DNA from: JALORV01 sp963791235
GTDB lineage: Bacteria; Pseudomonadota; Gammaproteobacteria; Burkholderiales; Burkholderiaceae_F
DNA: 64,000 nucleotides
Assembly (NCBI GenBank): GCA_963791235.1
Contig: CAWBRW010000029.1
Coordinates: 744,001 to 808,000, forward strand
Reading direction: 5' to 3'
Shown here piece after piece: positions 9,135-17,962 of the stretch (positions within the stretch are counted from its first letter, which is position 1; every line of letters begins with the position of its first letter). A program made the position numbers and the translations under genes. A model generated the notes under the pieces. The model searched no databases. It saw only the letters and a program-made list of their open reading frames with translations, and was not told where the DNA came from.

Positions 9135-9690
9135 TTGCCCCGGGCGGCGCCAGCCGCGAACTGAAGCTGCGCGCCTTGAATGCCAGCATGATCTTCAGGA
9201 TGCCGATGACGACCGCCCAGGTGGCGATCGCCCAGACGAAGCCAAGCAGGCTGGCAGTGGGCTGCGCGACCAGCAACAGGCCGAACAACACCGACAGCGC
9301 GCCGACCAGCCACAGCAGCCATTCGCGTTCGATCTCTGCGCGCAGCTTGAAGCCGGCCCAGATCATCAGGACTCCGGCGGCGATCGCATAGGCGGAGATC
9401 AGCAACAGCAGGGCGCCTGCCGCCGCGGAGGGCGAAAGCAGCCCGATGGCACCGGCAACAACGCCGAGCAGGCCCAGTAGCAGCCACAGCCACCAGTGGC
9501 TTGCGGTGCCACGGTTGCGGATCGCGCTGATGATCGTGACCACGCCGTCGACGAATACGGTGGCTGCAAAGAAGACGGCCAGCACGAACAGGGTCAATCC
9601 TGGCCACATGAAGGCGAGCACCCCGAAGATCACCGACGCGATGCCGCCGATCAGTAACGCCCACCATGCCTGCTTCAGCAGTGCCTGCAT
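9124..9690 (-). CDS. HdeD family (DUF308) membrane protein
   Basis: A 188-residue protein with about six hydrophobic segments. It matches the HdeD/DUF308 family pattern of three repeated pairs of transmembrane helices with WPG and GFKLRAEIEREW-like loops. HdeD proteins are inner-membrane proteins associated in enterobacteria with acid resistance; the biochemical role is unclear. The stop codon overlaps the start of the downstream hydrolase gene, suggesting a two-gene operon. Confidence 0.85.
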   Translation of the reverse strand: MQALLKQAWWALLIGGIASVIFGVLAFMWPGLTLFVLAVFFAATVFVDGVVTIISAIRNRGTASHWWLWLLLGLLGVVAGAIGLLSPSAAAGALLLLISAYAIAAGVLMIWAGFKLRAEIEREWLLWLVGALSVLFGLLLVAQPTASLLGFVWAIATWAVVIGILKIMLAFKARSFSSRLAPPGASAA

Positions 9691-9793
9691 CGTCTCTCCC
9701 TGGATTTCTCGTTATGGGCCGCCGGATGCTGGCGCGGCAGGAGCGAGCCTAGCAATGCCCATGCGTGCTGCCAACTGGACCGGTGCGGCCCCC

Positions 9794-10741
9794 TCAGACG
9801 AGGGCCACGACCAGTTTGCCGCGCGCCCGGCCGCTGCGTGATTCGGCCAGCGCATCGACCGCCTGTTCAAATGAGTAAGTGCGCGTCAACTGCACCTTCA
9901 GGCGGCCCTCGTCGACCATCGCCATCACTTGGGCCGTCTGCCCAGCGCTGGGCTCGAGCCGCAGTGTCCTGCGGCGGATGCGGCGGAACGGGTTCAGCAG
10001 GGGATCGAAGATGAGTCCTGGGAACGAGGGCAAGGTGGCGACGACGGTGCCGCCATGAGGCAGTAGGATCGTGACGGCTGCCTTGTCGAGTGTGCTCGCG
10101 CAGTCGACGATCGCATCGAACGGTCCCGGCCAAGACGATGGGGCGGTGGCGTAGTCGACCTGTGCGTCCGGCTGGAGTAGTCGGAGAAAGTCCTGGCTGC
10201 TCGAGCTGCCGGTCGCGCATACCGTCGCGCCACGATCGCGCAGCATCGCGACGACGAAACTGCCGACGCCGCCGGCGGCGCCATGAACCAGCAGGCGCTG
10301 TCCGGGCTGAAAGTCGATGATGTCGATCAGCTGCAATGCCGACAGCCCGGCTACGGGCACGACCGCTGCAATGTCGAGGGCGACACTGTCCGGCACGCGA
10401 ACGCACTGCGCCGCCGGCACGGCCACCTCCTCGGCCATCGCCCGCGGCGGCTCGGCGAACGGATTGAGCCACGCCGCGACGCGATCGCCCACGCGGAGGG
10501 CATCGACCCGGGCGCCGACGCGCAGCACCTCGCCGGAGAACTCCGCGCCGACGCCGCAGGGCGGGTGGCTCTTTGCGAAGCGCCGGAACTGGCCTTCGAC
10601 GAGCTTCCAGTCGAGCGGGTTGATGCCGACGTAGCGTGCACGGACGACGACGTCGTGAGGGCCCGGTTGCGGCGGCGGCAACTCCTCGACGCGCAGTACT
10701 TCGGCGATCGGCCCGAAGGCCGAGTAACGCAATGCGCGCAT
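9794..10741 (-). CDS. NADPH:quinone-reductase-like alcohol dehydrogenase (MDR superfamily)
   Basis: A 315-residue medium-chain dehydrogenase/reductase without the structural zinc cysteines, so of the zinc-independent quinone oxidoreductase type. The GroES-like N-terminal half contains GAEFSGEVLRVG and VGDRVAAW. The Rossmann domain begins at VHGAAGGVGSFVV and is followed by a conserved FDAIVDCAS segment. It lies 7 bases downstream of the gcdH stop codon on the same strand, so it is probably co-expressed with it. The substrate is unknown. Confidence 0.85.
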   Translation of the reverse strand: MRALRYSAFGPIAEVLRVEELPPPQPGPHDVVVRARYVGINPLDWKLVEGQFRRFAKSHPPCGVGAEFSGEVLRVGARVDALRVGDRVAAWLNPFAEPPRAMAEEVAVPAAQCVRVPDSVALDIAAVVPVAGLSALQLIDIIDFQPGQRLLVHGAAGGVGSFVVAMLRDRGATVCATGSSSSQDFLRLLQPDAQVDYATAPSSWPGPFDAIVDCASTLDKAAVTILLPHGGTVVATLPSFPGLIFDPLLNPFRRIRRRTLRLEPSAGQTAQVMAMVDEGRLKVQLTRTYSFEQAVDALAESRSGRARGKLVVALV

Positions 10742-10748
10742 CGGCGGC

Positions 10749-11951
10749 CTAGAAGAACGCCTGGATGCCCGTCTGAGCGCGTCCCAGGATCAGCGCGTGG
10801 ATGTCGTGCGTGCCTTCGTAGGTGTTGACGACTTCAAGGTTCAGCATGTGGCGGACGACGCCGAACTCGTCGCTGATGCCGTTGCCGCCCAGCATGTCGC
10901 GGGCCACGCGCGCGACGTCGAGCGCCTTGCCGCACGAATTGCGCTTCATGATGCTGGTGATCTCGACGGCGGCCGTGCCTTCGTCTTTCATGCGTCCGAG
11001 GCGCAGGCAGCCTTGCAGCGCCAGCGTGATTTCGGTTTGCATGTCGGCGAGTTTCTTCTGCACCAGCTGGTTGGCCGCGAGCGGCCGGTCGAACTGCTTG
11101 CGATCAAGCACGTACTGGCGCGCGGTGTGCCAGCAGGATTCCGCCGCACCGAGTGCGCCCCAGGCAATGCCGAAGCGCGCGGAGTTCAGGCACGCGAACG
11201 GTCCCTTCAGCCCCTGCACCTTCGGCAATTCGCTCTCCGCCGGCACGAACACCTCGTCCATCACGATTTCGCCGGTGATCGAGGCGCGCAGACCCATCTT
11301 GCCGTGGATCGCCGGTGCGCTGAGGCCTTTCATGCCCTTCTCGAGGATGTAGCCGCGGATCACGCCGCCGTCGTCCTTGGCCCAGACGACGAACACGTCG
11401 GCGATCGGCGAATTGCTGATCCACATCTTCGAACCGGTCAGGCGGAAGCCGCCGTCAGCGCGTTTCGCCCGTGTCACCATGCTGCCGGGATCCGAGCCGT
11501 GGTTGGGCTCGGTCAGTCCGAAGCAGCCGATCCATTCACCGGTGGCCAGCTTGGGCAGGTACTTGCGGCGCTGCGCCTCGGAGCCGAACTCGTAGATCGG
11601 CAGCATCACCAGCGAGCTCTGCACGCTCATCATCGAGCGGTAACCGGAATCGACACGCTCGATCTCGCGCGCGATCAGGCCGTAGCAGACGTAATTGAGG
11701 CCCGCGCCGCCGTACTCCGCGGGCAGCGTGTTGCCGAGCAGCCCCAGTTCGCCCATCTCGCGGAAGATCGCGGGGTCACTTTTCTCGTGACGGAACGCCT
11801 CGAGAATGCGCGGCGCCAGCTTGTCCTGTGCGTAGGCGCGTGCAGCATCGCGCACCATGCGCTCGTCGTCGGTCAACTGCTGCTCGAGCAGCAGCGGGTC
11901 GTCCCACTGGAAAGAGGCCTTCTGGCGATGAGAGCGTTCCGGCGCGTTCAT
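10749..11951 (-). CDS. gcdH: Glutaryl-CoA dehydrogenase
   Basis: A 400-residue FAD-dependent acyl-CoA dehydrogenase. The C-terminal NTYEGTHDIHALILGRA motif carries the catalytic Glu in the position typical of glutaryl-CoA dehydrogenase, and the FAD/substrate segment CFGLTEPNHGSDP is characteristic of the same subgroup. The enzyme oxidises and decarboxylates glutaryl-CoA to crotonyl-CoA during lysine, hydroxylysine and tryptophan catabolism. It is downstream of the kynurenine operon on the same strand, although that pathway normally yields anthranilate rather than glutaryl-CoA. Length is normal and all domains are intact. Confidence 0.93.
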   Translation of the reverse strand: MNAPERSHRQKASFQWDDPLLLEQQLTDDERMVRDAARAYAQDKLAPRILEAFRHEKSDPAIFREMGELGLLGNTLPAEYGGAGLNYVCYGLIAREIERVDSGYRSMMSVQSSLVMLPIYEFGSEAQRRKYLPKLATGEWIGCFGLTEPNHGSDPGSMVTRAKRADGGFRLTGSKMWISNSPIADVFVVWAKDDGGVIRGYILEKGMKGLSAPAIHGKMGLRASITGEIVMDEVFVPAESELPKVQGLKGPFACLNSARFGIAWGALGAAESCWHTARQYVLDRKQFDRPLAANQLVQKKLADMQTEITLALQGCLRLGRMKDEGTAAVEITSIMKRNSCGKALDVARVARDMLGGNGISDEFGVVRHMLNLEVVNTYEGTHDIHALILGRAQTGIQAFF

Positions 11952-12024
11952 GGAGATTCCTTTCCGGGTGAACGGAAATTCTAGTCGGGGTCAGGCGACG
12001 CGCGGGGCGTGCAGATGCAACCGC

Positions 12025-12811
12025 TCAGGGCTTTTGCGCGTTCAACCCGCTGCGCAGGTCGAGCATCGCGTCCTGGCTGACATTGATCCACCCCTGGCCC
12101 GGTCGGTTCAGGTCCGCGATCAGCATGACGACCAGCGAGAAACTCACGGCGACGATGACCATCACCGGGCTGCGGACCGTCCCGGCCACGCCGCCGTGGT
12201 AGCCCATCCCGGCGAACGTGAGGATCGTCAGCAGAATCAGCACTGCGTCCATTGCGCCCGGGATTCGGTTGCGCTCGCGCAGATTCACGCGCTCGGTATT
12301 GAGATTGATGACCTGGTTCGCCGAATCGATGAACAGCGCGACGTTTACCACGTCCTGATGCTTCTCTCCCACCAGCACGGCCTGCGCCCAGAGCTGGTCG
12401 AGCAAGGCCCTGGCCGACTCGCGGGTCCGGCCTTCGGGAACCCCGGTCCATTGCAGTCGATCATCGACGTACTGGCGCAGGATGCGACGGACCTCGTCGC
12501 GCTGCGGCTCCGGAATGAAGGCTGCGCGCAGATAGGTCGTGCGGATCGCATTGACCTCTTCGATCAATGCAATCCTGCGGGCATTGAAGCCGTCCTCCGC
12601 GATGCTGAAGGTGATCGCGAGCAGGAACGCCAGCAGACCAAGGGTGGCGCCCACCATCGCCCCGACAGGCGCCTCCTTCTCTTGCTTGCCATCTTCTCGT
12701 TGCTGCACGAGACGGCCGCGCCTATAGCCGAGTCTCGATCGAAATCAGAACGACCAAAAGGACTACAAGGAAAATGCTCCAGATCGGGAGAGCGTCGGTC
12801 AGTTTTTGCAC
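12025..12811 (-). pseudogene. DUF4239 (bestrophin-like) membrane protein, frameshifted near its N-terminus
   Basis: The uninterrupted part (12025-12708, 227 residues from a GTG) reads as a DUF4239 protein. It has a helix GATLGLLAFLLAITFSIA, the conserved EEVNAIRTTYLRA and EPQRDEVRRILRQYVD segments, and two C-terminal helices. Upstream in another frame, from a GTG at 12811, lies the missing first transmembrane helix (LPIWSIFLVVLLVVLISIE). The two join around 12728, where a TAG interrupts the first frame. One surplus base would restore a 261-residue protein of normal family length. A sequencing error or a genuine frameshift are both possible. The function of the family is unknown; it sits between kynA and gcdH on the same strand. 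Confidence 0.72.
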
Positions 12812-12916
12812 TTGCTTTGGGGCACTTGGGGTTCTTTGGAAGGCGCGCTCGGAGCCGATCCCCGCGGCAATGAATCTTACGCCGCAACATTCCTGAGTCC
12901 GGGGGCCGGAAAACCG

Positions 12917-13723
12917 CTAAAGGTCAGTCCGCACCTTCCACAACTCCGGGAACAGCACGACATCGAGCATACGGCGCAGGTAGGCAACGCCGCTGGTGCC
13001 GCCGGTGCCGGGCTTGAAGCCGATGATGCGTTCGACCGTGCTGACATGGCGGAAACGCCAGAGGCGGAACGCGTCCTCGAGGTCGACCAGTTCCTCGGCC
13101 AGCTCGTAGAGCTCCCAGTGATCGCGAGGCGCGCGGTAAACGGCGAGCCACGTGGCCTCGACAGTGGGGTCGGATTCATGCCGCTGCGTGACGTCGCGCT
13201 CCAGCACTCCGCGGTCGATGGCGAAGCCGCGGCGCGCGAGCAGGCGGATCGCCTCGTCGTACAGCGACGGCGCGGCGAAGGCCGCTTCGAGGCGCTGCTT
13301 CAGTTCGGGGCGATCGTCATGCGGCCGCAGCATCGCGCCGTTCTTGTTGCCCAGCAGGAACTCGATTTCGCGGTACTGCCAAGACTGGAATCCGGAGCTC
13401 GTGCCCAGGTGCGGGCGGATCGCGCTGTACTCGCTCGGCGTCATCGTGCCGAGCACGTCCCACGCGTGCACCAGCTGTTCCATGATGCGCGAGACGCGCG
13501 CCAGCATCTTGAACGCCGGCGGCAGGTCCGACGCCGCGATCGACGCGCGGGCTGCGCGCAGTTCGTGCAGCGCGAGCTTCATCCACAGTTCGCTGGTTTG
13601 GTGCTGCACGATGAACAGCAACTCGTTGGGGTCGGTAGAGCGCGGGTGCTGCGCGTCCAGAATCGCGTCGAGGGCCAGGTAATCGCCATAGCGCATTGCG
13701 TCGCCCGCCGTCGGGGAACTCAT
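12917..13723 (-). CDS. kynA: Tryptophan 2,3-dioxygenase
   Basis: A 268-residue heme enzyme opening the indole ring of L-tryptophan with O2 to N-formylkynurenine. Conserved segments are RYGDYLALDAIL, FIVQHQTSELWMKL, SSGFQSWQYREIEF, and FRHVSTVERIIGFKPGTGGTSG, which includes the axial heme His and substrate-binding residues. Length is typical of bacterial tetrameric TDO. The start codon overlaps the kynU stop by 4 bases, making it the last gene of a kynB-kynU-kynA operon. Confidence 0.96.
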   Translation of the reverse strand: MSSPTAGDAMRYGDYLALDAILDAQHPRSTDPNELLFIVQHQTSELWMKLALHELRAARASIAASDLPPAFKMLARVSRIMEQLVHAWDVLGTMTPSEYSAIRPHLGTSSGFQSWQYREIEFLLGNKNGAMLRPHDDRPELKQRLEAAFAAPSLYDEAIRLLARRGFAIDRGVLERDVTQRHESDPTVEATWLAVYRAPRDHWELYELAEELVDLEDAFRLWRFRHVSTVERIIGFKPGTGGTSGVAYLRRMLDVVLFPELWKVRTDL

Positions 13724-14973
13724 GTGACGGTAGCCCTCTGCTCAAACCGCTCGGCGCGCCACGCTTCGGTGCGGAGCACATCGGCAAGCGCGGACGCCGC
13801 GTCGTGGACATCGGCGTAGCCGACGTACAGCGGCGCAAAGCCGAACCGCAGGATGTCGGGAGCGCGGAAGTCGCCGATGATGCCGCGCTCGATCAGCGCC
13901 TGGATCATCGCGTACGCACCGGCGTGGGCGAAGCAGACCTGGCTGCCGCGCTGCTCGGCGCGTCGCGGCGAAACGAGTGCGACATCCCCGCACTGCCGCT
14001 CGACCTCGGTGATGAAGAGCTCCGTCAGCGCCATCGACTTGGCGCGGAGAGCGTCCATGCCTGCCGACAGCACCGTGTCGACCCCGATATCGAGGGCGGA
14101 CAGCGCAATGATCGACGGCGTGCCGACGGTGAAGCGATCGATCGACGCGGCTGGTGCGAACTCGGTCACGAACTCGAACGGCGTCCGGTGCCCGAACCAG
14201 CCGGACAGCGGCTGCGCGTAGGTGGCGCCGGCCAACGCGTCGAGATGGCGCTCGGCGGCGTACACGAATGCCGGCGCGCCCGGGCCGCCATTCAGGTACT
14301 TGTAGCCGCAACCGACGGCGAAATCGGCGCGCGCGGCGTTGAGATCGACCGGCACGGCGCCCGCGGAATGCGCGAGGTCCCAGACGATCACCGCGCCCGC
14401 TGCGTGCGCGCGCCGCGTCAGGTCCGCGAGGTCATGCATCGCGCCGGTCCGGAAATTCACGTGGGTCAGGTAGACGACGGCGACGCGCTCGTCGACCGAA
14501 ACCGCGAGTTCGTTGGCCTCGACCAGCTGCACTTCGTGGCGGTCACCGAGCAGGTTCGCGAGGCCCTGCGCGACGTACAGGTCGGTCGGGAAATTGCCGC
14601 GCTCGGACAGGATCAGCCTGCGCTGGGGCGGACGCGTCGACTGCAGATGCAGCGCGGCGGCCAGAACCTTGAAGAGGTTGATCGACGTCGAATCCGCGCA
14701 CACCACTTCGTGCGGCTGCGCGCCGATCAGCCGTGCGATCTTGGCTCCGACGCGGCGCGGCAACTCGGTCCAGTGTGCCTCGTTCCACGAGCGGATCAGC
14801 CGCGCGCCCCACTCGTGTTCGACCACCTCGCGCAGGCGTGCACTCGTGGCACGCGGCAATGCGCCCAGCGAGTTGCCGTCGAGGTAGATGACACCCTCGG
14901 GCAGCGAAAAGGCGCGCCGATGCACCGCGAGCGGATCGGCCGCATCGAGAGCAAGGGCGTCGTCGCGATTCAT
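13720..14973 (-). CDS. kynU: Kynureninase
   Basis: A 417-residue PLP enzyme that cleaves L-kynurenine to anthranilate and alanine. The PLP lysine lies in GCGYKYLNGGPGAPAFVY, preceded by the WDLAHSAGAVPVDL phosphate and aspartate region. YLDGNSLGALP near the N-terminus and GWFGHRTPFEF in the large domain are family hallmarks. It overlaps kynA at its end and kynB at its start by 4 bases each, indicating coupled translation of the operon. Confidence 0.96.
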   Translation of the reverse strand: MNRDDALALDAADPLAVHRRAFSLPEGVIYLDGNSLGALPRATSARLREVVEHEWGARLIRSWNEAHWTELPRRVGAKIARLIGAQPHEVVCADSTSINLFKVLAAALHLQSTRPPQRRLILSERGNFPTDLYVAQGLANLLGDRHEVQLVEANELAVSVDERVAVVYLTHVNFRTGAMHDLADLTRRAHAAGAVIVWDLAHSAGAVPVDLNAARADFAVGCGYKYLNGGPGAPAFVYAAERHLDALAGATYAQPLSGWFGHRTPFEFVTEFAPAASIDRFTVGTPSIIALSALDIGVDTVLSAGMDALRAKSMALTELFITEVERQCGDVALVSPRRAEQRGSQVCFAHAGAYAMIQALIERGIIGDFRAPDILRFGFAPLYVGYADVHDAASALADVLRTEAWRAERFEQRATVT

Positions 14974-15602
14974 TCCGGCCAGGCCCGGAGTACGGCCCGC
15001 ACCGGGCTGGCATCACAGCCGGCAATCTTCAACGGGAGTGCGATCAGTTCGTAATCGGCTTCGGCGACCTCGTCGAGCACGACGCTCTCGAGGATCGCCA
15101 TGCCGAGTGCGCGGACGCGCTGGTGGCTGTCGAGTGTCTTGCTCTCGGCCGGGTCGATGGAGGGCGTGTCGATGCCGATCAGGCGCACGCCACGGGCGTG
15201 CAGGGCATCGATCGTCGCTGGTGCCAGCGCGCTGAAGTCCGGGTCCCACACCTGCACCGCGGCCTTCTCGCAGGTGCGGATCAGCACCCGCGGCGGCACG
15301 CCCTCAAGTCGATGCTGCAGGTGACGCGGCTCGACGAGCGGCCCAGCACCGATCGCGTGGATGACTCGACACGGCCCAAGGTAGATCTCCAGCGGCACCT
15401 CCGCAATCGCGGCCCCGTCGCTGGCGTAGTGCAGGGGCGCATCAGTATGTGCGCCGGTATGTGGAGAGAGGGTCAGTTCCGACACGTTCACCGGGCAGCG
15501 CTCGTCGAGCGTCCAGGTCCAGCGCAGCGCGAACGGCGCGTCCCCAGGAAAGACCGGGAAATCAGGCCCGATGGCTGGCGAGATATCCCAGAGTCGACGC
15601 AT
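14970..15602 (-). CDS. kynB: Kynurenine formamidase
   Basis: A 210-residue metal-dependent cyclase-family hydrolase that removes formate from N-formylkynurenine. The metal-binding motif HTGAHTDAPLHY is intact, and WDISPAIGPDFPVFPGD is the typical N-terminus. It is the first gene of the kynB-kynU-kynA operon and overlaps kynU by 4 bases. Together the three enzymes convert tryptophan to anthranilate. No KynR-type Lrp regulator, often divergent from this operon in Burkholderiales, is visible next to it; an EamA exporter gene precedes it instead. Confidence 0.95.
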   Translation of the reverse strand: MRRLWDISPAIGPDFPVFPGDAPFALRWTWTLDERCPVNVSELTLSPHTGAHTDAPLHYASDGAAIAEVPLEIYLGPCRVIHAIGAGPLVEPRHLQHRLEGVPPRVLIRTCEKAAVQVWDPDFSALAPATIDALHARGVRLIGIDTPSIDPAESKTLDSHQRVRALGMAILESVVLDEVAEADYELIALPLKIAGCDASPVRAVLRAWPE

Positions 15603-15654
15603 GGCGCGATTCTAGAGGCGTGCCTCGCGTGACAGCGCGGGCGAGGCGAAGGGC

Positions 15655-16551
15655 CTAGGCGCTGGTGCGGCTTGTCGATGGCGGTTGCTGTAGCTTCAGC
15701 AGGCCGGTCGCCAGCGCGGTGCCGCCGAGGATTACCGCACAGCCGGCCAGCATCGTCAGCGTCACGTCCTCGCCGAGAAACAGGCTGCCCCACAGCATCG
15801 CGAACGCCGGAATCAGAAAGGTCACGGTCATCGCCGTGGCCGGGCCGACGCGCGCGATCAGGCGGAAGTAGAGGATATAGGCGACGCCGGTGCACAGCAC
15901 GCCGAGCGCGATAGCCGCGGCCCACGCGCCGGGGGCGGGGGTGATGGCGGGCCAGGTGGCTGCCGCGAAAGGCAGCAGCAACAGCGCCGCGGCGGTCTGG
16001 CTGCCGGCGGCGACGGCGAGCGGCCGCACGCCGGAAAAATACTGCTTGGCGACGCTGCCCGATACGCCATAGGAGAAGGTCGCGGCAAGCGCGGCGAACA
16101 CCGCCCAGCGGCTGCTGTCACCGTCGAATCCAGCGCGCATCGTGGTGAGCCAGAGCACGCCCGCAAAACCGATGCCGAGTCCGATCCACTGCGTCAGCGT
16201 CAGGCGCTCGCGCAGCCAGAGCCATGCAACCAGGGCGGCGAACAGCGGCGCCGTTGCATTGAGGATCGACGCGAGGCCGGCGGTGATCGACAGCACGGCC
16301 CACGCGAACAGCGCGAATGGAATGGCGGTGTTCACCGCTCCGAGCAGCGCAAAGCGCGCCGGCCGTGCCCGCAGTTCCGCGAAGTCCCCGCGCAGTGCCA
16401 GCAGCGGCAACAGCATCAGGGCGGCGATCGCGACCCGCACTTCGGCGAGGGCGAACGCGCCGAAGGATGGCACCGCGATGCGCGTGAACAGGAAGCTCGC
16501 ACCCCACAGGGCGGCCAGCAGGACGAGATCGGCGAGGTCGCGTCGTTTCAT
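15655..16551 (-). CDS. EamA/DMT family transporter
   Basis: A 298-residue membrane protein with ten hydrophobic segments in two EamA repeats (about residues 5-135 and 145-285); WGASFLFTRIA near the N-terminus is typical. The DMT superfamily includes metabolite and amino-acid exporters. ATG 16551 (MKRRDLADLV) was chosen because the region further upstream reads as non-membrane low-complexity sequence. It is upstream of and co-directional with kynB (52-base gap), so export of a kynurenine-pathway metabolite is conceivable but unproven. Confidence 0.83.
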   Translation of the reverse strand: MKRRDLADLVLLAALWGASFLFTRIAVPSFGAFALAEVRVAIAALMLLPLLALRGDFAELRARPARFALLGAVNTAIPFALFAWAVLSITAGLASILNATAPLFAALVAWLWLRERLTLTQWIGLGIGFAGVLWLTTMRAGFDGDSSRWAVFAALAATFSYGVSGSVAKQYFSGVRPLAVAAGSQTAAALLLLPFAAATWPAITPAPGAWAAAIALGVLCTGVAYILYFRLIARVGPATAMTVTFLIPAFAMLWGSLFLGEDVTLTMLAGCAVILGGTALATGLLKLQQPPSTSRTSA

Positions 16552-16668
16552 GCCATCATTTTCCGCGCGCCCCGAGTGGCAGACCATCCGCTTCTTGCGG
16601 CCATCTCCCGCGCCGCGGTGCAGACGGCGGAAATCCTTCAGTACATCGCCTGTCTGGGGCGACGTCGG

Positions 16669-17190
16669 TCAACGCCACGGCGAGCGCAGTGCACGCGGCA
16701 GCGGCTCCTCGACGGCGCTCGCGATGTAGCGGCCGTCGTGAAACACCAGCGGATAGCCGCCGGGAGCGCTGTAGTGAACGACTTCCCCGACCAGGATCAG
16801 GTGGTCGCCTTCCAGATGGCGGCTGCGATTGCGGGCCACGAGGGTTGCGACGCAGCCGTCCAGCACGGGCACGCCGTCAGGCCCGTCGTGCCAGTCGCCG
16901 GGTCCGAAGCGGTCGGCGCCCCGCGTGGCGAAACGCTGCGCCATCTCGAGCTGGTGGCCCGCCAGCACGTTGACGGCGTAGTGCGAGCAGGTCTCGAAGG
17001 CGGGCACGGAACTCGCCTTCAGCGCCAGGCTCCAGAGCACCAGCGGCGGCTCGAGCGACACGGAGTTAAACGAGTTGACGGTCAGTCCGACCGGGTGACC
17101 CTGGGCGTCGCGCGTCGTGACGACGGTGACTCCGGTGGCGAACTGGGCGAGCGCGCGGCGGTAGTCGGTGGCATGTGCTTTCGCCTGCAT
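16669..17190 (-). CDS. Flavin reductase family protein (FMN-binding split barrel)
   Basis: A 173-residue protein with the flavin reductase-like split-barrel fold. ALAQFATGVTVVTT at the start, GLTVNSFNSVSLEPPLVLWSL in the flavin-binding region, and a C-terminal LVFHDGRYI are family hallmarks. Members reduce FMN or FAD with NAD(P)H and often supply two-component monooxygenases. No monooxygenase partner is adjacent. The gene is on the same strand as the upstream-lying DMT/kyn genes and divergent from lemA. Confidence 0.87.
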   Translation of the reverse strand: MQAKAHATDYRRALAQFATGVTVVTTRDAQGHPVGLTVNSFNSVSLEPPLVLWSLALKASSVPAFETCSHYAVNVLAGHQLEMAQRFATRGADRFGPGDWHDGPDGVPVLDGCVATLVARNRSRHLEGDHLILVGEVVHYSAPGGYPLVFHDGRYIASAVEEPLPRALRSPWR

Positions 17191-17334
17191 GCGCCGATTC
17201 TACGTGCCACCTTCATTCGATCGGGCGCCGCTATGATGGAACAGTTGACGCGCCAGCCAGGCGGCCAGAATCGATCCACGCCCGGCTCGGCAATCGAACA
17301 ATCACAGAGCGACGTTACGACGCGGAGGATTTCG

Positions 17335-17934
17335 ATGAAGGCATTACGGGGACTTTTTGCCGTGTTTCTGGCCAGTCTGCTGGCTGGCTGCGGCTACAAC
17401 ACGATCCAGCAGAGGGATGAAGCCGTGAAGTCAGCCTGGGCCGAGGTGCTGAGCCAGTACCAGCGCCGCGCCGATCTGATCCCGAACATCGTTGCGACGG
17501 TCAAGGGCGAAGCCGACTTCGAGAAGACGACGCTGCAGAACGTCATCGAGGCCCGCGCCAAGGCGACGGCGATCCAGGCGACGCCGGAACTGGTCAACAA
17601 CCCGGAGGCGTTCGCAAAGTTCACCCAGGCGCAGGGCGAATTGAGCTCGGCGCTGTCGCGCCTGCTGGTAACGGTGGAGAACTATCCGAACCTGAAGGCC
17701 AATGCCGCATTCCAGGACCTGCGCACGCAGCTCGAGGGCACGGAGAACCGCATCGGCATCGCGCGCAATCGCTACATCAAGTCGGTCGAGGACTTCAACA
17801 CGTTCATCCGACAGCTGCCGCAGAACCTGACGGCGATGGTGTTCGGCTACAAGCCGAAGGCGCAGTTCGCCGTCGAGAACGAAGCGGCCATCAGCAAGCC
17901 GCCGACGGTGGATTTCGGCACGCCGAAGAAGTAG
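17335..17934 (+). CDS. lemA: LemA family lipoprotein
   Basis: A 199-residue LemA protein. A hydrophobic N-terminus ends in the lipobox LAGC, followed by the conserved GYNTIQQRDEAVKSAWAEV and YQRRADLIPNIVATVKG, and the remainder is helical with NYPNLKANAAFQDL. LemA proteins are membrane-anchored helical bundles of unclear function, usually encoded with TPM-domain proteins. That is the arrangement here, with two TPM genes downstream. The ATG has CGGAGGATTTCG just upstream. Confidence 0.93.
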   Translation: MKALRGLFAVFLASLLAGCGYNTIQQRDEAVKSAWAEVLSQYQRRADLIPNIVATVKGEADFEKTTLQNVIEARAKATAIQATPELVNNPEAFAKFTQAQGELSSALSRLLVTVENYPNLKANAAFQDLRTQLEGTENRIGIARNRYIKSVEDFNTFIRQLPQNLTAMVFGYKPKAQFAVENEAAISKPPTVDFGTPKK

Positions 17935-17962
17935 CGACGACGAGCACGGCACGGGTGTTCCG

